Positions 1-12,489 of a stretch of DNA of 64,000 nt are shown piece after piece. How positions within the stretch are numbered: the stretch's first letter is position 1; each line of letters opens with the position of its first letter. A program made the position numbers and the translations under genes. This DNA is from Apostichopus japonicus (taxonomy: Eukaryota > Echinodermata > Holothuroidea > Aspidochirotida > Stichopodidae). The stretch is taken from the NCBI RefSeq assembly GCF_037975245.1, contig NC_092576.1:36918611-36982610 (forward strand). Reading direction: 5' to 3'. The notes under the pieces are model-generated. The model was given only the letters and a program-made list of their open reading frames with translations, did no database searches and was not told the origin of the DNA.

Positions 1-929
1 TGTGTGTGCCAGTACTACCAGGAGCCATGGAGACATGCTCTGGGCTTAGTTAGGCCCTGTTTTGACAAATTAATCCAAGACTAGAGGCTTGACCATAGGC
101 CCAGGCTGACATTGAATATTGATAGGCCTAACGTTAGTCTGCCTATCGAACCTACACTGGTGTTGATTTCATTTCTTTGTTTCATGACAAATAAAATATG
201 AAATAAATATAACAGATACCAGTATATAGTAGCCGTCGATCTATCCTTCATGGTTGCTATGTTAATCACTTCTAGTCTAAGGCAAACTAGTAATAGTATA
301 GTATTGAACAGCCTTGTCCTAAATTTTCATAGTTGGCATTCGTATCACTTCAGGAAGTTTTCTTGTCACAGTAATGCTCTAACATGAGTATTAGTAACAG
401 GCCTTGAATTACCTTCATCGTTTGTGTACTGAATCATGGAAGCACCTTCCAGGTATGAAAATTTGCCACCCTCAATACTGCTTCATATCTCGGCACATTT
501 GACGTCGGTTTGCCAACTGTTGGCTGCAAATTTCGTTAGACTTTCAGCCCATCGTTCTCTTGTTATGCAGTACGTTTTGCAGACTAGTTGTAAACACGTA
601 CAAACGTTACATACACAGAGTCTGTGCATATACATCACGCCGAGCCGAGTAGTTTCTGTATCAGCTGACATATCACATGACATACAATAAGGATTTTGAT
701 TGGCTTTTGGGTGAAAAAATCGCTGCGATCGGAAAAGTCCTAACAACGCAAAGCGGACTAAATGAGTCCGTTTTAAACTGCTGTTTACTCTTAAGATAAC
801 ACTTCCCGAACCATCCAACATCGAGAATTATAATAAGCATATGAAAACACACCATAATATGTGATCAAACCTTGGTACTAAATATGTGCAACGACAGTAA
901 ACGATATCGAGCCTGCCCCGATGGACTAT
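1..929. other. Unassigned sequence at the left edge
   Basis: No exon or known repeat could be recognised. An open frame of 84 codons at 436-690 and an antisense frame over the same DNA show no family motif and no convincing splice context. Confidence 0.4.
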
Positions 930-3900
930 CAGAAATATTCTCTACGGATGTACGCAAGTGCACAAATGAGCGGAGATGTAAAACTTCGAAACAGGTGATT
1001 AGGTTAATGGACGATTCATGATACACGGCATGGTGGGGACTCACATATGTCCTGACGAGGTAGGGTGTCAGGGAACTTGATTCGCTGCGTCAATAGCCAA
1101 TAACTCTGTGCATGGGAAAACGCGTAGTTTGACGGGCACCGTAGTTGTAGCGGACAGATGCACGGACAACGTTCCAACCTGTGGGTAAATAATCTGTCGG
1201 AAGTTCGTCAGCCCAGTGATACAACTTCATTAATATTAGAGCAATGGCTTATTCAACTGTTTATCAACCAATACATTCACCGTGCGCCCTTACGCTGCAG
1301 AAACACGAAGAATTGATTTACTACACTGGAGGGTTATATTGATTTCCCTCTTTATATTTGGAAAACACGATGTATATGATTTCACCTTTTTATATTATAT
1401 ATTATACTTCCTGTTAACGTATTTTATAACTCCTTTTTATAAATTTTATATTAATTCTGGAATGAATAAATGAAATCAAATCATGTGCTGCTGCTTACTC
1501 ATTTATTACCAAGCAAAACATTGACACTCTTTCAGTGCCGTGCGCAAAGGATCACCGGGAAAATACCCCCCAACCCCTTCTCACAAACAAACATCCTATC
1601 ATCATTCGGGTAAAATGTGCAGTCGGGTCATTTAAACATTTAACCGGGAAAATTAGTTCACAACTCCGGGTGCATACCCCGCCACTTCCACCTGCCCGTC
1701 CCTTTTCAGCCTCACACAAAATATTTATTAGTGTAACCTTGGTTTTAAAGAGATAGTAATATAGACCTAAGTTAAGTCATACTTAGGATAAATGCACCAT
1801 TTGATGTCTACAATTTGATTTTTTTGCTGGATGAGGGGGGGGGGGGGTGGAGGGTGCACCCATACCCCTAAAATTGGAGTAGGATTTACAGATCCCAAGG
1901 TTGCACCCCTCTTTTATAAAATCATTGATTCGCCTCTAGACGTACTTCAACTTCCGTAAAGTTTCAGACCCATAAGATAACCAGTCGGGAGATGAAAGAA
2001 TTCCTCCAACCCCACCATCTGTTAACCTTCCATCTGAATCCGGTGCGCTCCCTATAACTGTTTGTAAATGTCGACTCGTTCGAACAAACATACTCTTACC
2101 AAAAATGGTGTTATTGGATGTATTACTGTGACAAAGCCCTAATAACTCAACCTTAAGGTCAGGAAATATAAAAACGATTGTATAGTTTTACAGAGGTAGC
2201 ATTCAGGGGGGAGGGGGGGTGCAGGCGGTGTACTGTCATTTTGTAACGCATACCCATCGCCGTTGCCCCTCCCTCTCCCCTCCTCCACCCCACACGACAA
2301 TATTGACTGTATGAACACAGCGGACACATAGTCGTAACAAAGCTATGAAACGCCCGCAGTAAATACTACGACCCCGGATGTCTTGTAGACCAACTTTTGG
2401 TCATTGATCATTCCTGTATGTCTTACACATATATACGTACATCTGATGCATAAACATACATAGGCTACATACATAATATATACTTACGTGACGTACATTT
2501 TATATACATATGCTATATAGAGAGGAAATTAGGAAGTTATGAAACTGTTCATCGTAGCCATAGAGACAAGGGAGGGGGGTATCTTAGCTAGGAAAGTTTT
2601 GCCAAAAAAAGCCTCCCAGATTGCCGGAATTGGCACTTCCCAGGCACTTGTAAATTGCATCTTCACATTCATTATTTTGAAATCTCATGATTAAGAAATT
2701 TACACTTCCAAACTTAAAAGGTGAATTAGCAAAAAAAAAAATCGGTTAAAATCACTTGTAGGGGAAAAGTAGGACTTTACATTACTTTAAAAGCTCTGCT
2801 TAATTTGTTTATAAAATGGTAATTGAAGATGTTCAAAACTACGCTAGGGAATTGTGATGTTAGCCGTATAGCCTACATATGCTGAGGGGAAGTTAGGTGT
2901 CAATTAAATGTTACGTTTGTTTTATCATTATTTTTTTTTACATTCCAAAAGGGGCATACTAGGGGAGCGGTCAATTAGCTGAATGGGTGGGCCGTGTAGG
3001 GGACTGGAGGCCACACCCCCTCTAATTAGTATGTGAAAAAGGCCCAATCTGTAGGTTTATACTTATATTCGCAGTGATTCGATATTCTCAGTTAAAACAT
3101 TGAGACACTGATATAGGGGTTAACACTGTAGCTGATAGGCCTATATCAAACACATCTTTAGATGTAATAAACATAGTTATGAACCGTAGTTTCACATTAG
3201 ACAGCTACACTTTTCACGTAATTTTAATCTTAGTAATTCTCTACGTTTATTGTTATTCTTACAAAACTCGTGAAAACCAAATGCGTGATAAGCGGTTATG
3301 TTATTAAACATTGTGTTCTTTTCGAACGCCATTCCTGAAATACGAGCCTAGAATCTTGATTTTGCACTCTAATGACTATAACGAAATCAGAAGAAATGTT
3401 ATGAACATTTCGCTAAACTTGCTTAAATATCGTATACTGTCCAGCGTTTATATTATTGTAGGCCTACTTTAATTTAGGAAGTGGAAATCTCAGGAGGAGG
3501 GAGCAGCTCCCCCCCCCCTTCCATCCCACAGGCTACGGCTACGGACCTGCTGTTGTACTTTCGACAGTATTTATGTTGACGAAGTTTGGTGTAATGATGT
3601 GGACTTTCTTATCACTTTACGAGTTTCGCAATGTTAGAAAGTTGCACAATTCGCAAGTAATTGATACGATACAACATGGCAACATAACGTTTTGCGAATG
3701 TTATAATTTTATATTGCGTAGGAAGAAATAAACGAGTAACTGAAATACTATTCTCAGATCTCAGATTCGAGAAAGAATCATTAAGTCGATAGTTTTCTTG
3801 TGATGTGACGGTTGTATTAGCTTCCGTAAGTGGACGTGTGAAATATTCCAAGTAATTGCCCCTTTCTGGCTAATCCATTTCCCGGGTTTTTCATAAATGC

Positions 3901-4025
3901 AAGTGCATCCGTCTTGTGGAAAGACTGCAAGTTTTAGAAAACAGTCTCTTTGTCGTTATTTGAAGATGTAACTTCCACCACATGAGGATCATTATGTATA
4001 TATCTATGTAACTAAACTAAAGCAT
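930..4025. repeat. Segmental duplication, upstream copy (5' flank of ATG101)
   Basis: This segment aligns along its length with 24800-27920. Shared landmarks include GTGCACAAATGAGCGG at 950/24828, the G-rich tract with a GGAGGGTGCACCC motif at 1849/25718, and the final AGCATGCAGC at 4021/27916. Small indels and scattered substitutions separate the copies. A diverged third copy of part of it lies near 13830-14610, so some of this DNA may belong to a dispersed repeat family. No open frame in it resembles a protein. The order 'module, then ATG101 start exon' holds in both places. Confidence 0.85.
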
Positions 4026-4026
4026 G

Positions 4027-4345
4027 CAGCCAGGGACGTAGCTAAGGCATGATGATGGGGGGGGGGAAGGGGGGTAGTGACTGAAAATCCAATTGAATGG
4101 GATCTGAAGCCAGAAAATTCCGACTGCTGCCTTGTAGCCCCCCCCCCCCCCGCTACTCGTCAACGATATGGTCAGTGTCAGTCAGACACCCATCTTTCGC
4201 GACTGCACTTTTGTTCCGAACTTTTCTCGATACGTTTGTACTCACTGGCACTCACTTCACAAACTTGTAAGCCCCCCCCCCCCCCAACCAAAAATTCGGG
4301 CAATATGCTGATAATTTTTCGGGCACCTACTGAAAGAAGAATAAT
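4027..4345. mobile_element. Possible truncated hAT-like MITE replacing the copy-specific stretch
   Basis: The upstream copy breaks from the downstream copy right after GCATGCAGC and continues CAGGGACGTAGCTAAGG. This resembles the CAGGGGCGTAGC terminus of the element at 17644. G and C homopolymers and a sequence reading TTCGGGCA follow. I do not see a matching right terminus or a target duplication. Homology to the other copy resumes near 4350 (29305 there), so the 1.4 kb present at 27920-29300 is missing here. Confidence 0.35.
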
Positions 4346-4385
4346 TTGCAAAATATTGATAATATTACTTACGATCAGCTTACTG

Positions 4386-4735
4386 ATGGGATGACTCTTA
4401 TATGTACCTGTCTCTTTATGAGAAGCAGAAGAGTGTTTTTAGTATAGATGTGTAGGGTATGGGATCATAATGACTCACAAAGTATGCTGTAGGCCACTGG
4501 TGGGATGACTCTAGATATGTACCTGTATCTTTATGAGAAGTAAAAGAGTGTTTTTAGTATAGATGTGTAGGGTATGTGATCATAATGACTCACAAAGTAT
4601 GCTGTAGGCCACTGGTGGGATGACTCTAGATATGTACCTGTATCTTTATGTGAAGTAAAAGAGTGTTTTTAGTATAGATGTGTAGGGTATGGGATCATAG
4701 CAACTCATAAGGTTTGTTGTAGGCCACTGATAAGT
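4386..4735. repeat. 118-bp tandem repeat, 3 units
   Basis: Units begin near 4386, 4501 and 4618 with TGGGATGACTC and contain GAGTGTTTTTAGTATAGATG and AGTATGCTGTAGGCCACTGG. The array lies just upstream of the duplicate ATG101 start exon. The same array near the intact gene has about seven units. Confidence 0.9.
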
Positions 4736-4949
4736 ACATTTGGAATGTACTACAATCATGGTTGCTGTCAATAATGTTGGTTAAAATTGATCCTTTCAAA
4801 TGAAGTTTACAGTAAATCTCATTAATGGATTCTCTTCTTATTTGAGAGCCGTGTTAATTACAGTACTTACTTTTATGTCATCCCTATATATTTTTGACCA
4901 TGTTTATATCTGCAAGTATAATTTAGTACTTCCAATTTTTTTATTGCAG

Positions 4950-6252
4950 CACAGTTAACTCAGACGTACAGGGCGAGCAGTGGAGAAGAAAACTTAATAG
5001 AAGGATGAATGCCAGATCTCAAGTCTTTGAACTAGTAAGAGAACAATATATTGATGTAATTGGTTGTTATTAAACCTACTTAGGAGTTACAGTACTACTT
5101 AGTGATATAAATAACACAATAAACAGTACCATGATACTGTTGACTGTAAGTCATTTCAAAGCATTGCAGGTATGAGAGTTAACATGTTGACATCAATAAG
5201 TTTAAATATGTGCAGAGTATTTAATTGCTTAAAGTACAAATTATTCCCTTTTGAATGTACACATTTAGAAAAATACTGACATACACCACCTGCAATTGTT
5301 TAGGCCCTCCCTCCCTCCCTAGAACTGACTTTTCCTTTTTAATACCTCCCTGCTGTAAGTTACACTTCCCTCAATTAACATGTACATGTGAACGTGATGT
5401 ACAAAAAGCACCTCGAATGTTGCTTACTTGCTTTACAGTTCTGTAAGCTTCAGCAAATGTCGATAGACCATGAAATTATGTTTTTGGCCACCTTTATTTG
5501 CAACCATATTTAATCTGACTAATGTTGTATCGTGTACAGTTTTGCTGTACTTTTATAACAGGTGGGCCTATTTGAATAATCTTTGGTCTAGGCTATGTTA
5601 GGTTAGCTTGTGCTTATTTGAAGTATTGCCATACACGTAACAGGAGGGCCTATATGAATAATGCTATGTTAGGTTAGCTTGTGCTTATTTATTGAACTTC
5701 CTGGGCTGGTGCTTATTTGTGCAATAAAAGGTTCACTGCGATTGGGTACTGTAGTTGTTAGCTTTGGAGGGCGCATCGGGACTGGGGGCTCATCACATGT
5801 TATTCTTTAGTTTATATTTAAATAAAGACAATACAGTACGTACGGGTGAGGGGGGGGGGGTGATAGGGGGAGAGATGGAGGGGAAATGACCTCATTGGGA
5901 ATGCGGTCATACTATACTGTTATGTAATACTGTTAAGGAGGAAACAGTGGGAGTTATGTATCATCACATTGAAACAATGGTTATACTGTATGTTCCTTTC
6001 TGTCAGTGTGAGACACTGCACTGGTCCAAAACACACATTGTTGGTAATTTGTTAGTCCATCCTTCTCACCTTAATCATTCTTATAATTTGTTACAATTCC
6101 AACAATTTATTGTTTTGCATTGATTTCTATTTTACTTTGGATCTTGTTCTCATTCATTTCTTCTCTTTTTTCAGACTGTTGAGAGCAAGCAGCTAGAGGA
6201 GGTTGTCAACAGCATATTTCATACCATACTTTTCCACAGAACCACAGGAAAG
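4950..6252 (+). pseudogene. ATG101: Upstream partial duplicate of ATG101 (start exon and next coding exon only)
   Basis: The exon 4950-5034 has 55 nt of leader, ATG at 5005 and ten codons. The exon 6175-6252 adds 26 codons ([11 protein letters not shown]...HRTTGK). Acceptors and donors (GTAAGA, GTACAG) are intact. All 108 coding bases match the downstream functional copy at 30407-30436 and 31786-31863, although the intervening intron (1140 bp here, 1349 bp there) differs by many substitutions and indels. No homologue of exon 34345 or later follows within 18 kb, so alone it is a 36-codon stub. It may be a dead duplicate, or an alternative first part of ATG101 that splices over about 28 kb to the acceptor at 34344. 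Confidence 0.88.
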
Positions 6253-6745
6253 GTACAGGAACAATTTCCAATTATCCATTTCTGTGTGTAACACTCTTAC
6301 TGTACTGAAGACATGTAGTGAGATGTCTGTACATGTACTCATATTACAGTGATGTTGCCTGTACTGAGTTACACACATTGTAAATAACACAGAACCACAG
6401 GAAAGGTACAGGAACACTTCCAATTTTCCAATTCTGTGTATACTTGTTATTACTGTACTGTATACATGTAGTGAGATGTCTGTACATGTACCCATATTAC
6501 AGCAATGTTTCCTGTACTGAGTCACACACTTTGTAAATAACACAGAACCACAGGAAAGGTACAGGAACACTTCCAATTATCCAATTCTGTGTGTAACTTG
6601 TTATTACTGTACTGTAGACATGTACAGTAGTGACATGTCTGAACTTGTACTCATATTACAGCAATGTTGCCTGTACTGAGTGATACACTTTGTAAATAAC
6701 ACAGAACCACAGGTAAGGTACAGGAACACTTCCAATTATCCATTT
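6240..6745. repeat. 155-bp satellite derived from the ATG101 exon 3/intron 3 junction, 3-4 units
   Basis: ACCACAGGAAAG|GTACAG occurs at the real exon end (6252) and recurs near 6394-6416, 6545-6567 and 6705-6725; the last is altered to ACAGGTAAGGTACAGG. Each unit therefore carries the exon tail plus a 5' splice site. Units also contain CTCATATTACAG, an acceptor-like AG after a short tract. Confidence 0.88.
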
Positions 6746-6756
6746 CTGTGAGTAAC

Positions 6757-7200
6757 TTGCTAATGCCAAAGCCAACATCACTGGTGAAACTCCATCAAAT
6801 TTAAATAACCAATATAAATCAAAACCTAAAGGTAAAAAGTCTCAATCAATGGATTTAATGGAAACAACATCATGACCAGTCTTGGCGAGACCGTCTGACA
6901 TGACTTTATAACAGTTAGCTGCTGGTCAATGGTAATTTGTCACATCCACACATCCAAATTTGCACAATTCAATCAGTCACTCTACAGTGTGTCACATTCA
7001 TGTGTTCCCCTGGGGGACTTCCCATAGGGTGCAGCTCTACAAACCAGGGCATGCAACTATATGTACAAGATACCTCTCAGGTCTCAATTGATTTACCTGG
7101 GTAAAGAGCCGTGGTGATAAAGAGCCTTGCAAAAGACACAACAAAATGATCTGACCAGGAACTGAACCTGCAATCCAATAGATTGTGATCACAACATAAT
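6757..7200. repeat. Dispersed SINE-like block, shared with ATG101 intron 5
   Basis: This aligns with 39056-39425. Shared blocks are TTTAAATAACCAATAT, TGACCAGTCTTGGC, TTATAACAGTTA, ACTTCCCATAGGGTGCAG and CAGGGCATGCAACT. The tail reads like SINE-type sequence (AAAGACACAACAAAATG, then CTGACCAGGAACTGAACCTG). It directly follows the satellite of the duplicate ATG101 copy. It could therefore be an independent insertion, or the remains of intron 5 after an internal deletion. Confidence 0.65.
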
Positions 7201-7369
7201 ACCTAGTGAATTCATAGCTGTGGTACGTTAGCTTATTATTATATTATTTTGGAATTAAGTAGTTTAACTTGTGTATACCTTAGCTAGGTTTGCCTAAGAG
7301 AGTAAAAGCAAAGTAATATGACAAAGAAGACTAGTGTAGATGTTTGTTATGAACTCAATGTGCAGAACC

Positions 7370-8045
7370 ATTGATACACAGGAGTGAACTTGATGTCACT
7401 TGGATCAATTGGGGTTACAAGGGGTCAAATTGTGAAAACATTGTAAACACAATATCTCAAGAAGAAAAGCTTGAGCAGACCTCGTATTTAGTTTTTAGAT
7501 GTACCACATTAAGTACAAGAAGCCTATGGTTTTAATGGAGGTCAAAGTTTAATTGGGGTCACCAGAGGTCAAGTTCTGAAAACCTTGTAAATATGGTATC
7601 TCAAGAGGGGGATCATGGACGAACCTCATATTTAGTCTGTAGAAGTACCACTTTGACTACCAGGAGCCTTTTGTTTTTGGTTGAGGTCAAAGTTCGTTTG
7701 GGGTCACTGGGTCAAATTTTGAAACCTTGTAAACATGATATTTCAAGAATGAAAGCTTGGGCAGACCTCATATTTGGTTTGTTGATGTACCATATCAAAT
7801 TTAAGGAGCCTATTATTGCTTTTGGTGGTGTGTCCATTAGAGCTGACAGGTACTATGAGTAATGCCTAGAGGTGCCCTTGTAGTGCCTATATGTGCATGT
7901 ATGTCCATTAGAGCTGACAGGTATGAATAATGCCTAGAGGTGCCCATGGAGTGCCTCTATTTGCATGTGTTTTCATTAGAGCTGGCAGGTATTAGTAATG
8001 CCTAGAGGTGCCCCTGTAGTGACTGTATTTGCATGTGTGTCCATT
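7370..8045. repeat. Diverged tandem repeats (~170 bp, then ~80 bp units)
   Basis: From 7370 to about 7830, diverged units share GGGGTCA...GTCAAATTTTGAAAC, TTGTAAACA...TATCTCAAGA and GCAGACCTCATATTT. From 7828 to 8045, three units share TCCATTAGAGCTGACAGGTA and AATGCCTAGAGGTGCCC. Apparent open frames here follow the repeats. Confidence 0.75.
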
Positions 8046-9284
8046 AGACATCCTTAAAAATAAATGAAAATACTTGCAAAACACCCTCAATCATATATGT
8101 TTAAGGCAGTAAACAAGATCATCAAAAACTTAAAGGCTATAAACCGGCAAATCTACTTGAGCATACAATAACAATTAATATGCCTTCTACCTTCATACCC
8201 ACTAGTGGATATATAACTGCAACAGCAATTGCAAAACTCGGTAAATTACCTTTAAATATAAACACTATTGGATCTTGTGTTTTTGTTACAGGTGGCTGAA
8301 ACAGTATGTATGTGATCGGGTCAATGCAGGACATTGTCAGTAACATTGTTAGAGCAGAGTGGGTACCTCTTCTGCACCAAGATGAGGAAGATGGTACAAT
8401 CATCAAGAGAACCATGGGTTAGTGTAGATTTCCTGAAAGAAAAGATCGTTCAACAGCTTTATGGACTAGACAGTTACTGTGAGAATATCTTGATAACAAG
8501 GCAGGCCAGGCAATACCACTCTCCCGTCTCCCGGGAGGAGAACTTAGCCAAGAAAAAGAAATTCCCTTCCCGATAGCTGGCCTGTTTCACAGAAGTAAAC
8601 TTCTGGAGTTTTACTCACAAGACCTCTGGCCACCAAGTTCCTAAACTACACCCCCCCCCCCTCTACCAGAGCCAAAACCTCCTGCCAGTTTAAAAAAAAA
8701 TGAGCTTATTTAAGGAGAATGTTAAATCCTTCTGAGCATATGATTTATTAATTAGATACTAAATGAGGAGATTCTTAATAAGGGAGTCAATGAGGTTTTC
8801 TTTAATAATTTTGTTGTTGTTGCAATGAGAGAAGTTAAAATGTTTATACTCGGCACTGACTTCTCTTAGTATATTATTTTTAACAGTGTTTTGCATTGAC
8901 ATTAAGTTTTGGTATTCTTACCATTTTCTGCTGTAGGAATACCACTATACATAACATTAAAACTACAAAACTTAAAAGAAACCTAACACACTCTTACAAA
9001 ATTTTAGTGTGCAGAAATACCACTATATATAATAGTATAAACAATAAAAAAAAATAAAAAAAACATATCCTAGAATCATACTAAATTTTTGACTGTTGGA
9101 ATACCACTCACTATACATACAATTAAAAGCAATAAGTTATGACACTTTGAAAAATATCATGCGCTATGAATTCAGCTGGTGATTAAATGTCTGCTCATTG
9201 AAATTGATTAATAACAAGTACTTTTTATGTTTCTTTTGGCATAGACTAATAGCTTTTCTAGTGGACATATTTAATTCCCGCCAA

Positions 9285-9716
9285 TGAGATCTGGTTTAAA
9301 GTTGGAGGTGACAAGCAAAGATGGAGGAAACTTTAGGCAGATTTTCCAAATAGCTGATTTCACCACAACGCTTTTGTGGTCACCATATTTCCAGCTGATG
9401 ACTTCAGAGCTAACCTCAAGGGATACAACAACACTGTGAGCAACTCATGGAGTTACCCAAAGTTGAGTAGAGTAGGTAGTTAAGCAAATGTAAGTTTACC
9501 TTAAGTCATTAAGAACAGGTACTAAACTTTGACTGAAAGTGGCAATCTTACAAGCCTCTATAGGCAAAGAACTAAAAGCTTCATGATATATCTTAACATT
9601 AACAGAGAGGAGAAACTACCAATCTTCATGTTTGGTGATTTTGGATATCTTTGTCTTGTTTATGGAATTACAGGAGCCAATGGTAATTTCATTATTTATT
9701 TTGTAGGTTGTTAGTT
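9285..9716 (+). pseudogene. Broken transposon-type protein fragment (GDxxYLCxxYGITGANG family)
   Basis: Successive frames read EIWFKVGGDK, then GGNFRQIFQIADFT, then FPADDFRANLKGYNNTVSNS, then IFMFGDFGYLCLVYGITGAN. I recall this order (VGGDxGGGSF, F..DxxxNL, GDYEFLCxxYGxSGASG) from a repetitive protein family common in cnidarians, lancelets and echinoderms, probably carried by a DNA transposon. At least two frameshifts and several stops separate the blocks. Upstream sequence at 8318-8410 (SMQDIVSNIVRAEWVPLLHQ) may be an earlier part of the same element. Confidence 0.55.
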
Positions 9717-10004
9717 TTCAGACCAAATGTGTGAAGGTCTGGGACAGCAATTGTTTTTTATTTCTCTTAGTGGCGAGTAAAATTTATGAAGGGTCTTTGT
9801 TCAACAGCTTTCCAATTGGCTTTCCTTTATTTTTGAATGGGCCAGAATTTTATCTGGGTTCCCATTGACCCCCATTTCCCCCACCCCCTTCATGGCTAAT
9901 CTACTGAAACCCAGATATACTGGATTGAATGCTTCACCATCAAAATAATGGCAGCGTGCTCTTTGTTGATCAAGGCATTAAAATAACTGGGCAATTATCC
10001 TCCT

Positions 10005-10014
10005 AGGCCTACAG

Positions 10015-10084
<70 letters not shown>

Positions 10085-10094
10085 CTGTAGGCCT
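10005..10094. repeat. (AT)n array inside a perfect 14-bp inverted repeat
   Basis: AGGCCTACAGTAAT (10005-10018) and ATTACTGTAGGCCT (10081-10094) flank an uninterrupted AT run, so the whole 90 bp is palindromic and could extrude as a cruciform. Confidence 0.9.
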
Positions 10095-11296
10095 TCACGG
10101 TTGCCAATACTGTATCACTACCAAAGAGGAAATGAGGGTTCCATTGGAAGAGAGAGGTCGATGTCCTCTGAGATCACTGTACAATCTGAACTTCTGAAGT
10201 AAAATCTGTAACCATACCGCCAACATGGTGAGAGACCATCAACAGCAAAGGATTACTTCAATGTCATAGGTGATCATCTTTGTGAAGTTCCATTAGATCA
10301 GGTGAAGTAAAAGCACCTTTTTGGTTCCTTGCCTTAGCAAAAGGAAGTCACGTTTGTGTGTGTGTATGTGTGTGTCTCTGTGTGTGCATCTGTGACACTT
10401 GCTTGGGGACACTGTAACTCAACAAGGAAAAGTTGGACTAAACTCAGACTAGATATATAGATCCGCCATAGTGAGAATGTGTACCGTATTGTTTTTGGTG
10501 CCTGTGAAGGTCACCAAAGGTCAGTTAGAGGCCAAAAATCACATATTAAAAAAAAAGCAATAAATCCCATTGACAGGGTCAAGTTTGAATTTTGGGAGTT
10601 ATTGTGAATGGGGTAGGGAATAGTTTCCAAACATAATGGTTATATTATCCAAGGTTAACAAAGTTCAATTAAGGGTCACAAACTAGCGGATGTTTTGGGC
10701 CTCTAGTTTGTGTGGAGATCTTCGTGTGCATAAAATCTGTAAGTTTCACTCAGGGTTCCTGCTGGCTGTTGCTAATACAATCCGACCCCCTCCCCCCCTC
10801 CCAGAAAAACAAAACAAATTGGGCAATCTTGTGGGGTAAATGAACAAAATCCTATTGCAAGGTTGAAAAGGTATGTTTGAATAAAAAATACAGAAATCAT
10901 GAATTTATTTTACCAGACTCATTTATTGCTATAACATATCTTGAAAAGCATACATGAAAAGCCTCAATAGGAGTGTTACAAACTAGAATGGGGTGATATT
11001 TCTCCCATGGTTCAATCATTAAAAAAAACTTTGTCAGATTAAGCCAATATTTTCAGATAACTGTTTCAAGGGATGCAAATATTATAAACAAGTTGGTCCC
11101 AAATGGCTGTCCCAATCACCAAATTGTGTCAGAGGATTGAAAATACAATATATTGATATAAAAATTATACAGCAGTATGTCGACTCATATATAATGGACA
11201 AATACATTTTAATAAGAACTGAAAAGTCAAAGTTCTATTAAAAACATGTCATGTCATGACTCAAATCCTTGCTTTAAAATGTGCTGCTACACAACA

Positions 11297-11512
11297 AGTG
11301 TGAAGTTGACCAGAAAATACTGGATGATTTTCTGGATGAAGACCATGATCTTCTTACAAACAGTGGGATAAGCCAAGTTGAAAACATAGTATGATGCTAT
11401 GTATGCTGACAGAGCTGAAATGAACCAACTGCTAGAGCCAACTTCTTCCCCATCAAATATTGTAAAGTGGGTTTATTCTGCATAAGTGGGACCATTTCCC
11501 TTGATGTAGAGG
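11297..11512 (-). pseudogene. Broken C-terminal fragment of a repetitive invertebrate protein, copy 1
   Basis: The minus-strand frame reads LYIKGNGPTYAE, a stop, then FTIFDGEEVGSSSWF, ALSAYIASYYVFNLAYPTV and MVFIQKII. The pattern VDGxxV...L.ASYYVFNLxYP...FIQK is one I associate with C-termini of repetitive, probably transposon-borne, proteins. The same module lies again at 11700-11908 on the same strand. Confidence 0.4.
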
Positions 11513-11699
11513 GCTAAATATTTAAATCTTATTATGAATTACATTTTAAGTATCAACTAGTTTAAAAGTATGATAATTTCGTTTTAACAACAGACAAACG
11601 ACAACGGTCAGAGGTCTATTCTTGTTTTTACACCTAGAGGTTTTGATTAACCCTCTCCAACACACTTAAAATGGAAAGGTCTAACTTAAAATTGTCATT

Positions 11700-11908
11700 A
11701 ATGATTAAGATGATTTTCTGAATGAATACCATGGTCTTCTTTCAAACAGTGGGGTAAGCTAAGTCGAAAACGTAAAACGATGCAATGTATGAAGACAAAT
11801 CCAAAATCAACAGACTGCAAGATCCAACTTCTTCCCCATCAACAAATATTGTAAAGCCGGTTGATTCTCCATAAGTGGCACCATTTCCCCTGATGTAGAG
11901 GCTTGGGG
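11700..11908 (-). pseudogene. Broken C-terminal fragment of the same repetitive protein, copy 2
   Basis: The minus-strand frame reads SLYIRGNGATYGESTGFTIF, VDGEEVGSCSLLI, DLSSYIASFYVFDLAYPTV, a stop, then KKTMVFIQKII. It keeps the residues VDG that copy 1 has lost, and it lacks copy 1's early stop. Spacing to copy 1 is about 400 bp, which suggests tandem duplication of a final exon or of the element tail. Confidence 0.4.
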
Positions 11909-12360
11909 GTCTTCATTCTATAAGCAAGAAAATGCACCATAATATTTTACATGGTATGGTATGGTACAGGTGATTATTGGTATCAATGTGGCTTTTAGTC
12001 ACCCTACTTGAACCTGAAATAATTTGGCTTTCTACACCACTTTTTTAAATCCCATTCAAGTGTGATTTTAAGCAAAATGTGTCTGGTTTTAAATCGTCCG
12101 TAGGCCTTCCTGATGTTGAGTATAGTCTTTTAAGAACTCCTTTTTTTTCTAAAGTAGAATTTGTTTATTTGTTTTCTTCCTTTTTGAAAATAATAATTGT
12201 AGAAGAAAGGATAAAAATAAAATAAAATGGTATGTATGAAATTCATAAAAAAAAAACAAAGGGAAACAAGTGTATAGGGAAAATAAAATAATCAATACAG
12301 AGCAAATTGTGATTAATATGTTAAATATTTGACAGTAATTATTATATGTGTAGGCCTATA

Positions 12361-12362
12361 TA

Positions 12363-12441
<79 letters not shown>

Positions 12442-12484
12442 TATACATATATATATAAATATATATATATATTTATTTATTTAT
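12361..12484. repeat. (AT)n microsatellite with variant tail
   Basis: Pure AT from about 12366 to 12436, then AAATATATACATATATATA variants and a TTTA run. It is preceded by GTAGGCCTATATACTG, much like the array at 10005. Confidence 0.95.
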
Positions 12485-12489
12485 GATAA

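Noticed and set aside
483-821. Overlapping sense and antisense frames near 436-821
   Set aside because: No recognisable domain, no splice context, and composition like surrounding non-coding DNA.
1535-1756. Open frames at 1535-1756 and 25355-25594 in matching positions of the duplication
   Set aside because: The two translations diverge by frame-changing indels, so there is no sign of protein-level selection.
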